Positions 1 to 9,345 of a stretch of 37,488 bases of DNA are shown one piece after another (position 1 is the first letter of the stretch; every line of letters begins with the position of its first letter). The stretch is taken from the NCBI GenBank assembly GCA_028822375.1, contig JAPKDW010000010.1:1-37488 (forward strand), read 5' to 3'. The translations under genes and the position numbers were made by a program. Under the pieces are notes generated by a model. That model made no database searches and was not told the DNA's origin. It saw only the letters and a program-made list of their open reading frames with translations. This DNA is from Opitutaceae bacterium (GTDB lineage Bacteria > Verrucomicrobiota > Verrucomicrobiia > Opitutales > Opitutaceae).

Positions 1-21
1 GCCATCTGCGCTCCACTCCGT

Positions 22-62
22 CAGACGATTTCAGTTAAGTTGACGCCAATGCGCTGAGCGGG
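22..62. repeat. Partial copy of a palindromic intergenic repeat at the window edge
   Basis: The stretch contains TTAAGTTGACGCCAATGCGC followed by a GAGCGGGA end. It matches the right inner part of the large element at 17758-18042 (around 17981-18005) and, inverted, the segment at about 17878-17910. It probably belongs to an element that continues to the left or has decayed. Seen in sequence; the extent is uncertain because the window starts here. Confidence 0.45.
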
Positions 63-90
63 AAGATCGGCCGCTACCAAAATTAGAAAC

Positions 91-966
91 CTATCTCCCC
101 CCCGCGGCCATGGGCGGAGATCCGGCTACAGTGGTTCTCAAGACAACACGACGTTTACCGGGATAGTCATTGATAGCCGCGTGCATGAGACAGGGATTAA
201 ACCACATCGTCACCGTACCAGGTGCCCACCTAAGCCGGCAGGTAAATTCCAAACGCTGAGCGTGTGATTTTAAAAATTCGATAATCGGCCGACTCTCAGC
301 TTCGGTCATACCGACAAAACGGGTGAGAGAGCCACTTATATATAGGTGCGGGCGCTTTGTTTTGGGATGGCAACACACCACCGGGTGCTGGCTCTCGATA
401 TCATCGGCAACGTGTCCGCTTGCTCTAACCGAAAAGGCCTTTTGCGCAGCGTTGAGCGCATAAACACCTTTGCCTGAATGTACTCCGATTAAATTATGAA
501 TAAGAGAACGCATAGCATCCGATAGCCCTTCATAAGCGGCCGAAAGACTGGCGAACAAAGTATCTCCACCAACCGCCGGAATCTCCTCCCCATAAAGCAT
601 CGTAATCGCCGGAGGGTTCTCCATCCAAGCTAAGTCCATATGCCAGTCCTCACCCACTACCGGACCGCGGTCTTCAGCACTTCGCGTAAAACGTACGAGG
701 TCATCAAAACCATCAAGAGGCGTGTGAATCGGATTCCCACTGAATGGCCCGAATTTGCGCGCTACTTCGTGGAAGGCAGCAGGATCTAAGCTTTGATCTC
801 GTATTGCCAGCACGTGGTAGTGGTCAAGAGCTGTATGCACATTCCCTATCAGCTCGTCGCTGGCAGCGTTGAGGTCTATGCCAACAATTTCAGCGCCAAT
901 GCTGCCGGTCAGCGGACGCAGCTCAAAACAGGTAAACTTCGGGATCGGATTAGTGATGATTGTCAT
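91..966 (-). CDS. TauD/TfdA-family Fe(II)/2-oxoglutarate dioxygenase
   Basis: A 291-residue protein of the usual TauD/TfdA length. The iron-binding facial triad is visible: His109 and Asp111 in 'EDWHMDLAW', and the distal His262 in 'MWFNPCLMHAAIND'. Arg277, fifteen residues after the distal His, has the spacing of the 2-oxoglutarate carboxylate-binding Arg in TauD. The family couples 2-oxoglutarate decarboxylation to hydroxylation of a small organic substrate such as a sulfonate, aryloxyacid or related compound; the substrate cannot be told from sequence. No signal peptide, so cytoplasmic. The ATG start at 966 is the only reasonable one. It lies downstream of the DUF1592 gene on the same strand, separated by a palindromic element, so it is probably transcribed on its own. 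The residue before the distal His region is Asn (WFN) where many members have Asp (WDN). Confidence 0.9.
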   Translation of the reverse strand: MTIITNPIPKFTCFELRPLTGSIGAEIVGIDLNAASDELIGNVHTALDHYHVLAIRDQSLDPAAFHEVARKFGPFSGNPIHTPLDGFDDLVRFTRSAEDRGPVVGEDWHMDLAWMENPPAITMLYGEEIPAVGGDTLFASLSAAYEGLSDAMRSLIHNLIGVHSGKGVYALNAAQKAFSVRASGHVADDIESQHPVVCCHPKTKRPHLYISGSLTRFVGMTEAESRPIIEFLKSHAQRLEFTCRLRWAPGTVTMWFNPCLMHAAINDYPGKRRVVLRTTVAGSPPMAAGGR

Positions 967-1006
967 AGGGGTAGATGGTTGATTGAGAACAAAACGAGGG
1001 CTCAGA

Positions 1007-1154
1007 TCTAATATACATTACACCAAGCATCAGCATAAAATTGAGATTTTATATTGTAGGGCGGGTTGCTAACCCGCCATTCCAGTACGCGTGTCGCCTC
1101 AGCGAGGCGACCTACAAAAAATAAGATTTATTATGACGCTTAGTATAGTTTAGA
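1007..1154. repeat. MITE-like palindromic element, GGCGGGTT subtype
   Basis: The core at 1055-1116 runs from TGTAGG to CCTACA and holds two perfect small hairpins, GGCGGGTT/AACCCGCC and GTCGCCTC/GAGGCGAC. The AT-rich flanks out to 1007 (TCTAATATAC) and 1154 (GTATAGTTTAGA) are imperfect inverted repeats of each other, giving an element of about 148 bp. It fills the gap between the DUF1592 gene and the dioxygenase. The same core recurs at 11885-11950. Confidence 0.75.
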
Positions 1155-1190
1155 TACAAGATAAACACAGTGATAACTGAAAGACAGCAG

Positions 1191-3800
1191 CTACTTCGAC
1201 AGGAAAATATCGCTCTGCGTCACCGCGTGTATGAGCGACCTGAAACCATAGTCGTCTTCGGACAATCCCTCCACAATCTGGTCGATTTCACGGCGATCAG
1301 CGAATTCGATCTCCGCGCCAGTCGCATAAGTCATTACCTGGTTCACGAGATTGCGCGTGATTTGATCGGTATCAGAGAGAGCGATTTCTTTAAAACCGTA
1401 GATGTCTTTAAATGCCTTCCCATTGGGGTATTGATAGCTGGCATCGACTTCAGGACCATCCGTCCAATTTTTCTTCTCTGATTCAATCGCACGGTAGTTC
1501 TGTCTCCATCCTCCAATGACATCGTAATTCTCAAGCGCGAACCCAGGTGGATCGATTATCTTATGACAGGCCATGCAGGCCTTTGTATTCCTATGTTTGT
1601 CCAACTGATCGCGTATCGAAACAGCGCCTCGAATATCTGGCTCAACCGCCGGGACTTGATCAGGCGGCGGCGGGATATGCTTACCCATAATTCGCTCCAA
1701 AAGCCAAACTCCACGAATAATCGGCGACGTCGTGGTTCCATTAGCAGTGACCTTCAGCACACTCCCGTGAGTCATGACTCCTCCCCTTCTGTTTTCCGGC
1801 TTTAGAGCTACCTTTTGAATACCCGTTCCGTCAAAGCCTTCGATTCCATAATGCACTGCAAGACGTTCATTGAGCATCGCAAAATCAGAGTCGATGATGT
1901 TCGTTACGCTCAGGTTCCCTTCAATCATTTGATCCAGAAACGCATAGGTTTCATCCAACATGGAATGAAGCAGAATCTCATCGAACTCCGGGTAGAGTCT
2001 AGCATCGGGCGTGGTGAAGCTGATGTCTCGCAGCTCAAGCCAACTATCGGCAAAATTCTTAACAAACGCTTCCGCTTTCGGATCGCTCAGCATACGTTCC
2101 ACTTGAGCTCTAAGCTTTTCGGGACGCGACAGAACATTTCTTTTGGCTTGCTGAAGAAGCGTCTCATCGGGAGGGCTGCTCCAGAGGAAATAGCTCAATC
2201 GCGAAGCAATACTATAGTCATCGAGCTTCCCGACATCTTCAGTCAAATAGATAAAGCGATGTGAACTGAGAATAGCGCGATAACCAGCCTTTACCCCCTC
2301 TAGAAGCGAACCGCTTGCGTCTAGTTCCTCTTTCGCAAACGAAAAGTAAGGCTCAATCTCATAATCAGACACAGGTCGCCGAAAGGCGTACTCTGCAAAC
2401 CGAGTGACTAGTCTTTTCAAATCGGATTGAGGCCGTTTACTTATAAGGGTTCCTTTCTTCACTTTGAGATTATCGAACAACCGACGTCTCAGTTCACGAG
2501 TCTCTAGCCCCGGATAAATACGCTCGATTTCCAGGCTTTCGACCGCAATCCCCGCAGTCCCGTCTGTGAGAACCGTAAGATTTTGAATCACATCCGAAGA
2601 AACCCAATCGATTGTTTTGTCGACTGGCTGAACCCCAATAATATGATCTTTCTGAATCCATGAATCGAATACAAACTCCTGCGACTCCCGAGTGACTTCG
2701 AAATTCCCGACCCAATAGACCGCAGGCGCCTTAGCTCTCAAAATTCCAGTATGAACCCGTCCCCAGACATTACGCCCTTCAGGCGGGTTATGGGCCTTGG
2801 CCTTTATCTTAATCCTATACCAACCGGTTTCAGGAGCTTCCGTTCCAGCCATCCGTCCATGAAATCCTTGAGTTGTCGGGAAGCTGAGAATTTGTTCCTT
2901 TTCCTTGTAATAAATGCCCTGCCGCTCATTCAGAATTCGCTCCTTCCCTACTCCCAGCTCATTGGGTTGAAAAACTCGCTTGTATGGTCGAGACGCTATG
3001 AGGGCTTTTATCTCAGCATTCTTGGCGATGGTTCCCTTCAAATCCAAGGTCGATTCAGTATCCACAAACTGTCCATCTTCATAACGGTAGGTTTTGTTCT
3101 CGTTAGCCAGAAATGTCTTATAACCTTCGTAAAAAAATATCGTTGGCAGCTCTGAAGTGGCAAACGGGTCGATCTCGATGGGCCACAAATCTTTGGACAA
3201 AGGATCCGAGGCAGGCATCGGTGGATCGATCGCGCGCTGAAAGGACTCTTCAAGCATGAGATCGACAACCTCAAGATACTTCTGAAGCAGATGATAGGAT
3301 ACCTGCTGTCCTTCAGCGATATTGCTAAAGCCATCGATCGTCAGATCCTCTGGCAAAAACTCGAGAACCGGAATCTCAACGCCTAATAAATCGTGGAGCG
3401 TATTTTCATACTCGATACGACTAAGCCGACGTAATTTGACTCGCCCCCCTGCCATCAACTCCTCGCGAGACACGTCATGCAGAATATTCTCGAAAACCTT
3501 CAGAAACTCGGATCGCTCATCTGGCTCTACCAAAGAATCCTCCGGCGGAGGCATTTCCCCAATTTTTATGCGATCGTGAACAAAAGCCCAGAAGTCCATC
3601 GTCGAATGATTCGAAGGATCGAACACCAACGACTCCAAGTCGAGCTCACCCTCTTTATCCACTTCATTGTGGCATTCAAAGCAATTCAAGTCGAAGAACT
3701 CTCGAACTGGTTCAGGCAGATTCGTGGCCCAAACACGGTTACCCCAAACAGAGAAGGACAATGACGAAATAAAAAAAGCGAAAACCAGACGGCGTATCAT
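1191..3800 (-). CDS. Planctomycete-type cytochrome/DUF1592-DUF1588-DUF1585 protein (copy 1)
   Basis: An 869-residue exported protein. Residues 1-25 form a Sec signal peptide. A c-type heme motif CFECH (Cys40, Cys43, His44) lies at the N-terminus and a second, CMACH (Cys742, Cys745, His746), lies near the C-terminus. Domain order by motif: cytochrome-like (about 30-110), DUF1587 around 'RLSRIEYENTLHDLLG' (about 122-190), a long variable middle, DUF1595 (about 450-515), DUF1592 with 'ASRLSYFLWSS' (about 525-650), DUF1588 with 'GGVMTHGSVL' and 'IDPPGFALENYD' (about 665-770), DUF1585 (about 797-866). The biochemical role of this family is not established; envelope redox work on polymers is a common guess. 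The DUF1552 gene ends 47 bp upstream, so the two are probably one operon. Confidence 0.92.
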   Translation of the reverse strand: MIRRLVFAFFISSLSFSVWGNRVWATNLPEPVREFFDLNCFECHNEVDKEGELDLESLVFDPSNHSTMDFWAFVHDRIKIGEMPPPEDSLVEPDERSEFLKVFENILHDVSREELMAGGRVKLRRLSRIEYENTLHDLLGVEIPVLEFLPEDLTIDGFSNIAEGQQVSYHLLQKYLEVVDLMLEESFQRAIDPPMPASDPLSKDLWPIEIDPFATSELPTIFFYEGYKTFLANENKTYRYEDGQFVDTESTLDLKGTIAKNAEIKALIASRPYKRVFQPNELGVGKERILNERQGIYYKEKEQILSFPTTQGFHGRMAGTEAPETGWYRIKIKAKAHNPPEGRNVWGRVHTGILRAKAPAVYWVGNFEVTRESQEFVFDSWIQKDHIIGVQPVDKTIDWVSSDVIQNLTVLTDGTAGIAVESLEIERIYPGLETRELRRRLFDNLKVKKGTLISKRPQSDLKRLVTRFAEYAFRRPVSDYEIEPYFSFAKEELDASGSLLEGVKAGYRAILSSHRFIYLTEDVGKLDDYSIASRLSYFLWSSPPDETLLQQAKRNVLSRPEKLRAQVERMLSDPKAEAFVKNFADSWLELRDISFTTPDARLYPEFDEILLHSMLDETYAFLDQMIEGNLSVTNIIDSDFAMLNERLAVHYGIEGFDGTGIQKVALKPENRRGGVMTHGSVLKVTANGTTTSPIIRGVWLLERIMGKHIPPPPDQVPAVEPDIRGAVSIRDQLDKHRNTKACMACHKIIDPPGFALENYDVIGGWRQNYRAIESEKKNWTDGPEVDASYQYPNGKAFKDIYGFKEIALSDTDQITRNLVNQVMTYATGAEIEFADRREIDQIVEGLSEDDYGFRSLIHAVTQSDIFLSK

Positions 3801-3847
3801 GGAATTGTAATATAAAATCAGTTACAGAATTTATTCTAAAAATCGGA

Positions 3848-5137
3848 CTACGCCATTTCCAAACCAGCCATCTCGCCAGTGCTGGTCGCAAAACGTTCGG
3901 ATTCCAAACCATGTCGGCGCAAAATGCTAAGATAGAGATTCGGCAGTGGATAATTATCGGTTTTGTCAAAGGCCAGATGCTGACCATGTTTGAAACCGCC
4001 ACCGGCTAGCATGACCGGCATGTTCCGGTTGTCATGCGAACTCGCATTCCCTAGGTTAGAAGTCATTAAGACGCTGGTTGTATCCAGCATCGTACCGTTC
4101 GACTCATTAGCGCCTTTAAGATCGCGTACAAAACCGCCCCACTTATGAATCAGCTCGGACTCCACCAATGCCAACTGATCCAGCTTCTCTTCATCAAGTC
4201 CATGATGACTCAGACTGTGATATCCCTCGTCCACACCCTCAAGAGGCACGGCTCCACCCTCTCCATTTAAGTGGACGGTAATAAAACGGGTCGAATCGGT
4301 CTGCAAAGCCAAGAACATGACATCGAGCATCAGCTTCTTGCGATCGATAATCGCGTCGCTGTTCTCAATATCGACAGGAGCTTGCGCGTTAACTTTCGGT
4401 TTTGGCTTACGCGCCCATTCCTGGACATCGCCCAAGCGCTTTTCGAAATTGCGAACTGACGTAAAGTACTGATCCATTTTCTCACGATCGCCGGAGCCCA
4501 GTTTTTTCTCCACACGTTTTGCATCTGCAGCAACGACATCCATGATGCTTCGTCCCTGCTTCAAACGCTCGACTTGTCGCTCTTTTTCTTCGGGCGTATT
4601 TGCAATGAAGAGTTTATTGAATACTTGAGATGGCGACTCCTCTGCAGGAATCATACTACCCGATTCCGTATAAGACGCGCTCGTCGTTCCATTAATATCG
4701 AGAACCAACGATGGGAATCGAGTGTGATGCCCCTGGTGTTTCGCCAAATACTGATCGATAGAAATCGAATTCTTAAACGTAGCATTGCGCGAATACGGAG
4801 CAGCAGAAAGGATACTCCCCTCAGCTTGATGCCCTCCACTCACTCCAGGATGCGACGAGCCGGTAACGACCGTTAAATCACCCAACAAATCATCGATGCC
4901 AGATAGATACCGCGAAGGCGCGTAGTTACGTCCTGTTTCCTTAGGATTGAGATTGGGGCCGTGCAATCCTAGGGCTAAAGTCACTGCAACAAAACGTCTC
5001 GGAGCTTGATAGGCCGAACTGGCGGCAAACGCCGGCGTCATCGCTTCAAGCCAAGGAAGCGCCATAGCTGCCCCGGCTCCTTTTAGAAACGAACGACGGG
5101 ATAACGAATTGGAAAAATTGAAATATACCTTTTTCAT
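3848..5137 (-). CDS. DUF1552 (HXXSHH) protein, Tat-exported (copy 1)
   Basis: A 429-residue protein with a twin-arginine signal (Arg14-Arg15 in 'SRRSFLKG', then a hydrophobic stretch ending in 'AFA'). The family-defining HxxSHH motif is present as His307-Ser-Leu-Ser-His311-His312. Near the C-terminus lie 'LLTSNLGNASSHDNRNMPV'-like residues and an 'AGGG' turn that recall the alkaline-phosphatase/DUF1501 type fold, which suggests metal binding; this is inference. DUF1552 genes are habitually next to DUF1592 genes in Planctomycetes and Verrucomicrobia, and here the DUF1592 gene follows 47 bp downstream. Function is not established. Tat export implies a fold or cofactor completed in the cytoplasm. 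Confidence 0.92.
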   Translation of the reverse strand: MKKVYFNFSNSLSRRSFLKGAGAAMALPWLEAMTPAFAASSAYQAPRRFVAVTLALGLHGPNLNPKETGRNYAPSRYLSGIDDLLGDLTVVTGSSHPGVSGGHQAEGSILSAAPYSRNATFKNSISIDQYLAKHQGHHTRFPSLVLDINGTTSASYTESGSMIPAEESPSQVFNKLFIANTPEEKERQVERLKQGRSIMDVVAADAKRVEKKLGSGDREKMDQYFTSVRNFEKRLGDVQEWARKPKPKVNAQAPVDIENSDAIIDRKKLMLDVMFLALQTDSTRFITVHLNGEGGAVPLEGVDEGYHSLSHHGLDEEKLDQLALVESELIHKWGGFVRDLKGANESNGTMLDTTSVLMTSNLGNASSHDNRNMPVMLAGGGFKHGQHLAFDKTDNYPLPNLYLSILRRHGLESERFATSTGEMAGLEMA

Positions 5138-5539
5138 ATCTGATTATGACAGGGGTTTCGGATAACGGTAATCGAAAGACTACATTCCGCCCAGTGTAGA
5201 ATCAACGACTATATCGGAGGCCATATCCGCAAAACAACGCACCCCTTGGTCTACAGTTGACTAAAAATGGCCAATTGAAGCTCGTTCGAGCATAGGAAAG
5301 AACCTGCCCACAGATTGCTCAGATGAGCACAAATCGATCTATTGATGGCTTCGTAACTTTGTGATGGTAGGGTTTCGTTGTCCCAACGAACCGTGGAGCT
5401 TAATTAGGCCGTATGCGGCTGTTTGGGGACAAACAGCCCTACCATCGGACCACGTCGGGACGCCCTGCCCCACCTGAAATTGATTCGGATACTTGAATTA
5501 ACTCAAGAACCTCTTTGCTACGCGAATGCCTAAAAAATC
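5138..5539. other. Intergenic region between the two minus-strand DUF1552/DUF1592 pairs
   Basis: About 400 bp without a convincing gene. It holds one palindromic element (5363-5447) and presumably the promoter of the 5137-1191 pair. No clear intrinsic terminator was seen for the upstream operon; a short hairpin CTTGA/TCAAG at about 5493-5508 lacks a T-run. Confidence 0.6.
5363..5447. repeat. Nested palindromic repeat, GATGGTAGGG/CCCTACCATC arms
   Basis: Outer arms GATGGTAGGG (5363-5372) and CCCTACCATC (5438-5447) are perfect inverted repeats. Inside are two hairpins, TTCGTTG/CAACGAA with a TCC loop and GGCTGTTT/AAACAGCC. The architecture (GTAGGG ends, two internal hairpins) matches the cores at 1055-1116 and 11885-11950 although the hairpin sequences differ. 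Confidence 0.75.
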
Positions 5540-8017
5540 CTAGTTCCTCGAAAAAGATCCGCTGAGTACGATCGCCTCGATTAGATCATTGAGACCGCCT
5601 TGGTCTTCATCCAAGTCTTCCAAAATCGAATCGATCACTGGTCGGTCCCTCGGGTCCAATTCCCGGCCGAGAGCGTAGGTCATAAGTTTCTCCGTTAGGC
5701 AACGAGTGAACTGATCCGTTCGCTTGATCATCATGGAACGAAAATCGGGAACGCCCTTAAAACGGTCTCCATTCGGCAGCGTACCAGATGCATCAATCTT
5801 CAAATTTCGCCCGTAGTGGCTCCGCCACATTCCGGTTGCATCGAAATTTTCCAAGGCGAAACCGAGTGGATCAATTTTTCGATGACACTCCGCGCAGGTT
5901 TCCACTTCTCGATGCTTGGAGAGCTGTTCGCGAATCGTTTTAGCCCCACTAATATCGGACTCGATCACCGGCACATCCGGCGGAGGAGGGGGAGGGGAGT
6001 AGCCGAGCAAATTCTCCAAGACATAGATCCCGCGAACAACCGGAGACGTATCCACGCCGTTGGCAGAGGCGGTCAAGAAGAGCGACTGCCCCATCAAACC
6101 GCCTCGCGGGGTCCCCTTCAAAGAAACCTTTTTGAGCTCATGCCCTTCCACACCATCGATCCCGTAGTGCAAAGCCAACTCGCGATTGAGGAATGAATAG
6201 TCGGCCGACAGCAATTCACCCGGTCGTAGATTATTGCTCAAGGTATGACGAAAGAAGGCTTCCGTTTCGCCGACCATCGCGGTTTCAATGTCATCGCGAT
6301 AGTAGGTCCTAAAATCCGCCGACACCGGCATCTCGCCAATATTATCCAGTTCAAGCCAACGCCTTATAAAATTGGATACAAATCGACCCGACTTTGCATC
6401 GTTCAACATTCGCGATATCTGTTTTTTCAATACATTAGGATTTCCAAGCGTTCCTTTTCGAGCAGCGCGAAGCAACGACTCATCCGGACGAGACGACCAG
6501 AGGAAATACGACAAACGCGAAGCCAACGCAAAATCGTTCAAGTCGCCCTCTCCTTCGTCCAAATAGATAAAGCCCGGTGAGCAGAGGATCGTTTGAAATC
6601 CCAATTGAAGCGCATCGAGTTCCTCTAGTCCCTCGTCCATTTTCGCCAAGACCATCGACTCGATCGGTTTCAACTCATCGCTCTCTAGGGGACGACGATA
6701 GGCTGATGCGGCAAAGTGACGCAGACGATCAACCGCCGTTTCGCGCTTCACTTCATTTTCTTTGAGATCGCCGTATAGCAACTGCTGTCCCTGCGGAGGC
6801 CATTGTTCGATCAAAGGGCCTTCCACCTGAATTTCCCAGACACGGAGCTTAGGTCCCTCGTAAACCTTCAACAAGCCATGCGATCTCTCATTGCCCGGCT
6901 TCATATCGGCGAAAGGTCTCACTTCTTCGCGATCGCCCGCCTTTTGAGCAATCAACCTTACAAGTCGCTTCGTGGCGATCGTGCCGTTACGAAAACGGAT
7001 CTCCGGTTCGAATCCTTTTTCCAAATACACTTCCCATTCGAACCACTCAGGATTTTCGCTCGTCAACTCGACGCGGGCCAAAGAACGCTCCACTGAAACA
7101 TTGCCGGTACTCTGCACACTTCCTTCTCGATCTACCGCAACCAGTTCGAGCACCAAAGGATCCCCGTTTCTAAAATCGTCGATCGCGTCTCCATAAGGAT
7201 GGATACGATCCACCGCCGCCGCCTTCACACGCACCTTGTAGGTGCCGCTGTACGGCGCGCCCCCTCGCGCCAGAGGTACGAATCCAATGTGACCGCCTCG
7301 GTAGTGCCGCCCGTACATATCGGTGTACGGCGTTTCAGGCGTGAATCGAAAGCGATCTACGCGAAACAACTTCACAAGGTCCGCGTTCTCTTTTCCTTCG
7401 AAATAAAACGGCGTTTGTTGCGTATACAAACGACTCTTCGGTCGCTCTCCAAAATTCGTAGACCGAAGGATCGACTCCTCAGCTGCTGCAAAATACTGAT
7501 CCAGCAGCATGCCAGAAGTGACCAATTCAGTGCCCAAGTTATCGAATCCGTCTTTCACGACTTCCTTCGGGAAATCCGCTGCGGGGTTCCAGGCAGATAC
7601 ATTCATTCCAAGCAAATCTCCGACCGTCTGCTGATATTCCCACGCATTAATGCGACGCAAGACACTGTGCCCTCCAGAGTCCGACAAATCCGCTAAGGCA
7701 GTCGTGACCAAATCCGTCGTCAAATCGATCATCGCCGCACGGTCTTCGACTGAAGGCTGCGGCTCATCCTCAGGAGGCATATCGCCCAGATTGAGCATAT
7801 CCAAAACCTCCTGCCACAACTCGATATCCTCCAGGCCCGTAACCTCATCGGCGAGACCATCCAAGCGACGATCCCCTTTCTCTTTGTCCGGACCGTGGCA
7901 ATCGATGCAATGCTGCTCAAGAAAATCTATTCGAGACGATGCACTGAAAGCGGAATTTGAAAACCCGAAAGCCAATACAGTGCATGCCATCACTTGACGT
8001 ATAACGCTACGTCTCAT
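5540..8017 (-). CDS. Planctomycete-type cytochrome/DUF1592-DUF1588-DUF1585 protein (copy 2)
   Basis: An 825-residue exported protein, paralogous to copy 1. The start at 8017 gives a compact Sec signal ('MRRSVIRQVMACTVLAFGF', cleavage near 'AFSA'); an in-frame ATG at 8050 would add 11 residues, and neither has a strong ribosome site. N-terminal heme motif CIDCH (Cys37, Cys40, His41) is followed by 'GPDKEKGDRRLDGL', a signature of the planctomycete cytochrome domain; the second motif CAECH is Cys708, Cys711, His712. DUF1587 lies around 115-180, DUF1592 ('LASRLSYFLWSS') near 490-620, DUF1588 ('GGLMGQSLFLTASANG', 'IDPLGFALENFD') near 635-735, DUF1585 at the C-terminus. The middle region (about 180-400) is a likely carbohydrate-binding or jelly-roll insert. 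It is the last gene of the sigma/FecR/DUF1552/DUF1592 cluster. Confidence 0.92.
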   Translation of the reverse strand: MRRSVIRQVMACTVLAFGFSNSAFSASSRIDFLEQHCIDCHGPDKEKGDRRLDGLADEVTGLEDIELWQEVLDMLNLGDMPPEDEPQPSVEDRAAMIDLTTDLVTTALADLSDSGGHSVLRRINAWEYQQTVGDLLGMNVSAWNPAADFPKEVVKDGFDNLGTELVTSGMLLDQYFAAAEESILRSTNFGERPKSRLYTQQTPFYFEGKENADLVKLFRVDRFRFTPETPYTDMYGRHYRGGHIGFVPLARGGAPYSGTYKVRVKAAAVDRIHPYGDAIDDFRNGDPLVLELVAVDREGSVQSTGNVSVERSLARVELTSENPEWFEWEVYLEKGFEPEIRFRNGTIATKRLVRLIAQKAGDREEVRPFADMKPGNERSHGLLKVYEGPKLRVWEIQVEGPLIEQWPPQGQQLLYGDLKENEVKRETAVDRLRHFAASAYRRPLESDELKPIESMVLAKMDEGLEELDALQLGFQTILCSPGFIYLDEGEGDLNDFALASRLSYFLWSSRPDESLLRAARKGTLGNPNVLKKQISRMLNDAKSGRFVSNFIRRWLELDNIGEMPVSADFRTYYRDDIETAMVGETEAFFRHTLSNNLRPGELLSADYSFLNRELALHYGIDGVEGHELKKVSLKGTPRGGLMGQSLFLTASANGVDTSPVVRGIYVLENLLGYSPPPPPPDVPVIESDISGAKTIREQLSKHREVETCAECHRKIDPLGFALENFDATGMWRSHYGRNLKIDASGTLPNGDRFKGVPDFRSMMIKRTDQFTRCLTEKLMTYALGRELDPRDRPVIDSILEDLDEDQGGLNDLIEAIVLSGSFSRN

Positions 8018-8079
8018 TCTGGCTAATCCATCAGTGTAAATCAGTGTCATCAGTGGTTCAAAAATATATTAATTCTACA

Positions 8080-9339
8080 CTACCCAATATCCATCGGCGA
8101 GAACGTCCCCGTGCTCCTACCGAAACGCTCGACATCTAGACCAAACCATTGAAGAGAAGAGAGCCACAAGTTGCTCAAAGGAACACGTTTTCCCTTCTCC
8201 TCTGGGCAGACCAAATGACCTTGATGGTCCAGTCCTCCACCGGCCAATAATACCGGAATATCGCGATTGCTGTGCGTATGCGCATTCCCCATACCGCTTC
8301 CGAGAACAATTAGGGTGTCATCAAAAACCTTTGCCTCTTTCAGTCGGTCCATAAATAGCCCGAATTGCTTCATCAAATATGCCTCAACTATTTGCAGTTC
8401 CCCGAGGCGACCGCCCTCTTTGCCATGATGCGACAAGCCATGATAGGAACGGACCTCCAGGTCGTTCGTTTGAAAAGCGAGCGGAACTTCAAAAGTCGCC
8501 ACCCTCGTCGAATCGGTCTGCAGGGCCAAAACCAATAGATCGTAGATCAGCGGCATTTCCTCGATATGCATACGGTCCTCATCGAGAACGGGATCGATCG
8601 GCGACTTCGGCTTCGGTCGATCCAGCCATTCTTTAGACATTTGCAAACGTTGCTCCACTTCACGCACCGAGGTCAGGTATTGATCCAGTTTATCCCGGTC
8701 CGGCGCATTCAATTTTCCGCCTAAAGTATTCGCCGATTCTCGAAGCGCATCCAAAACGCTACTACGATGCAATAAACGCGTCCGCTCTTTTTCCAAAGCC
8801 GCCTTATCCGAATTGACGAATAAAGCTTCGAAGAGTCGAGCAGGGTTGCTAACCGGAGCTATATTCACGCCAGAACGAGTCCAGCACATATTCGTTCCAC
8901 CCCCAATGCCCGTCGAGATCGACGGATACCGCGCCGCGCTCCCGGAAAATTCCGCGGCCGCCTGATCGATAGTCATGTTCTTTTCCGCAAATCCCCCCGC
9001 CTCGCTTTTACGCACACCGCTTAGAAATGAATGTACCGCCGAATGCCCCCCGCTAACGCCATGGTCTAAATGAGAAAAGACAGTAAAGTCGTCGCGATGC
9101 CGATCGATGCCCCCTAGCGTCAAACTCGTCTTATAGTCCTTGCCGGCAGTTTTCGGGAAAAAGCCTCCCGGCCAAAACCCCAAGTGATTCCCCACGCATA
9201 CCAACCGACGCGGACTTTGCGGCTTCGTCGACGCCGCGAATCCTACATTGAGGCTTTCAAAGGCAGGCAATGCCAAAATCACTCCTAATCCCTTCAGAAA
9301 ATGGCGACGATCGATGGGGCTACTTTTTTTTAAACTCAT
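8080..9339 (-). CDS. DUF1552 (HXXSHH) protein, Tat-exported (copy 2)
   Basis: A 419-residue protein beginning with a twin-arginine signal (Arg11-Arg12 in 'DRRHFLKG') followed by a hydrophobic stretch to about residue 35. The HxxSHH motif is His300-Gly-Leu-Ser-His304-His305. 'LGSGMGNAHTHSNRDIPV' near residues 350-368 matches the corresponding region of copy 1. The start codon is only 6 bp after the stop of the FecR-like gene and the DUF1592 gene begins 62 bp after its stop, so all three with the sigma factor are very probably co-transcribed. Function of the family is unknown; partnership with DUF1592 is established by recurrent gene neighbourhood only. Confidence 0.92.
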   Translation of the reverse strand: MSLKKSSPIDRRHFLKGLGVILALPAFESLNVGFAASTKPQSPRRLVCVGNHLGFWPGGFFPKTAGKDYKTSLTLGGIDRHRDDFTVFSHLDHGVSGGHSAVHSFLSGVRKSEAGGFAEKNMTIDQAAAEFSGSAARYPSISTGIGGGTNMCWTRSGVNIAPVSNPARLFEALFVNSDKAALEKERTRLLHRSSVLDALRESANTLGGKLNAPDRDKLDQYLTSVREVEQRLQMSKEWLDRPKPKSPIDPVLDEDRMHIEEMPLIYDLLVLALQTDSTRVATFEVPLAFQTNDLEVRSYHGLSHHGKEGGRLGELQIVEAYLMKQFGLFMDRLKEAKVFDDTLIVLGSGMGNAHTHSNRDIPVLLAGGGLDHQGHLVCPEEKGKRVPLSNLWLSSLQWFGLDVERFGRSTGTFSPMDIG

Positions 9340-9345
9340 AAATTT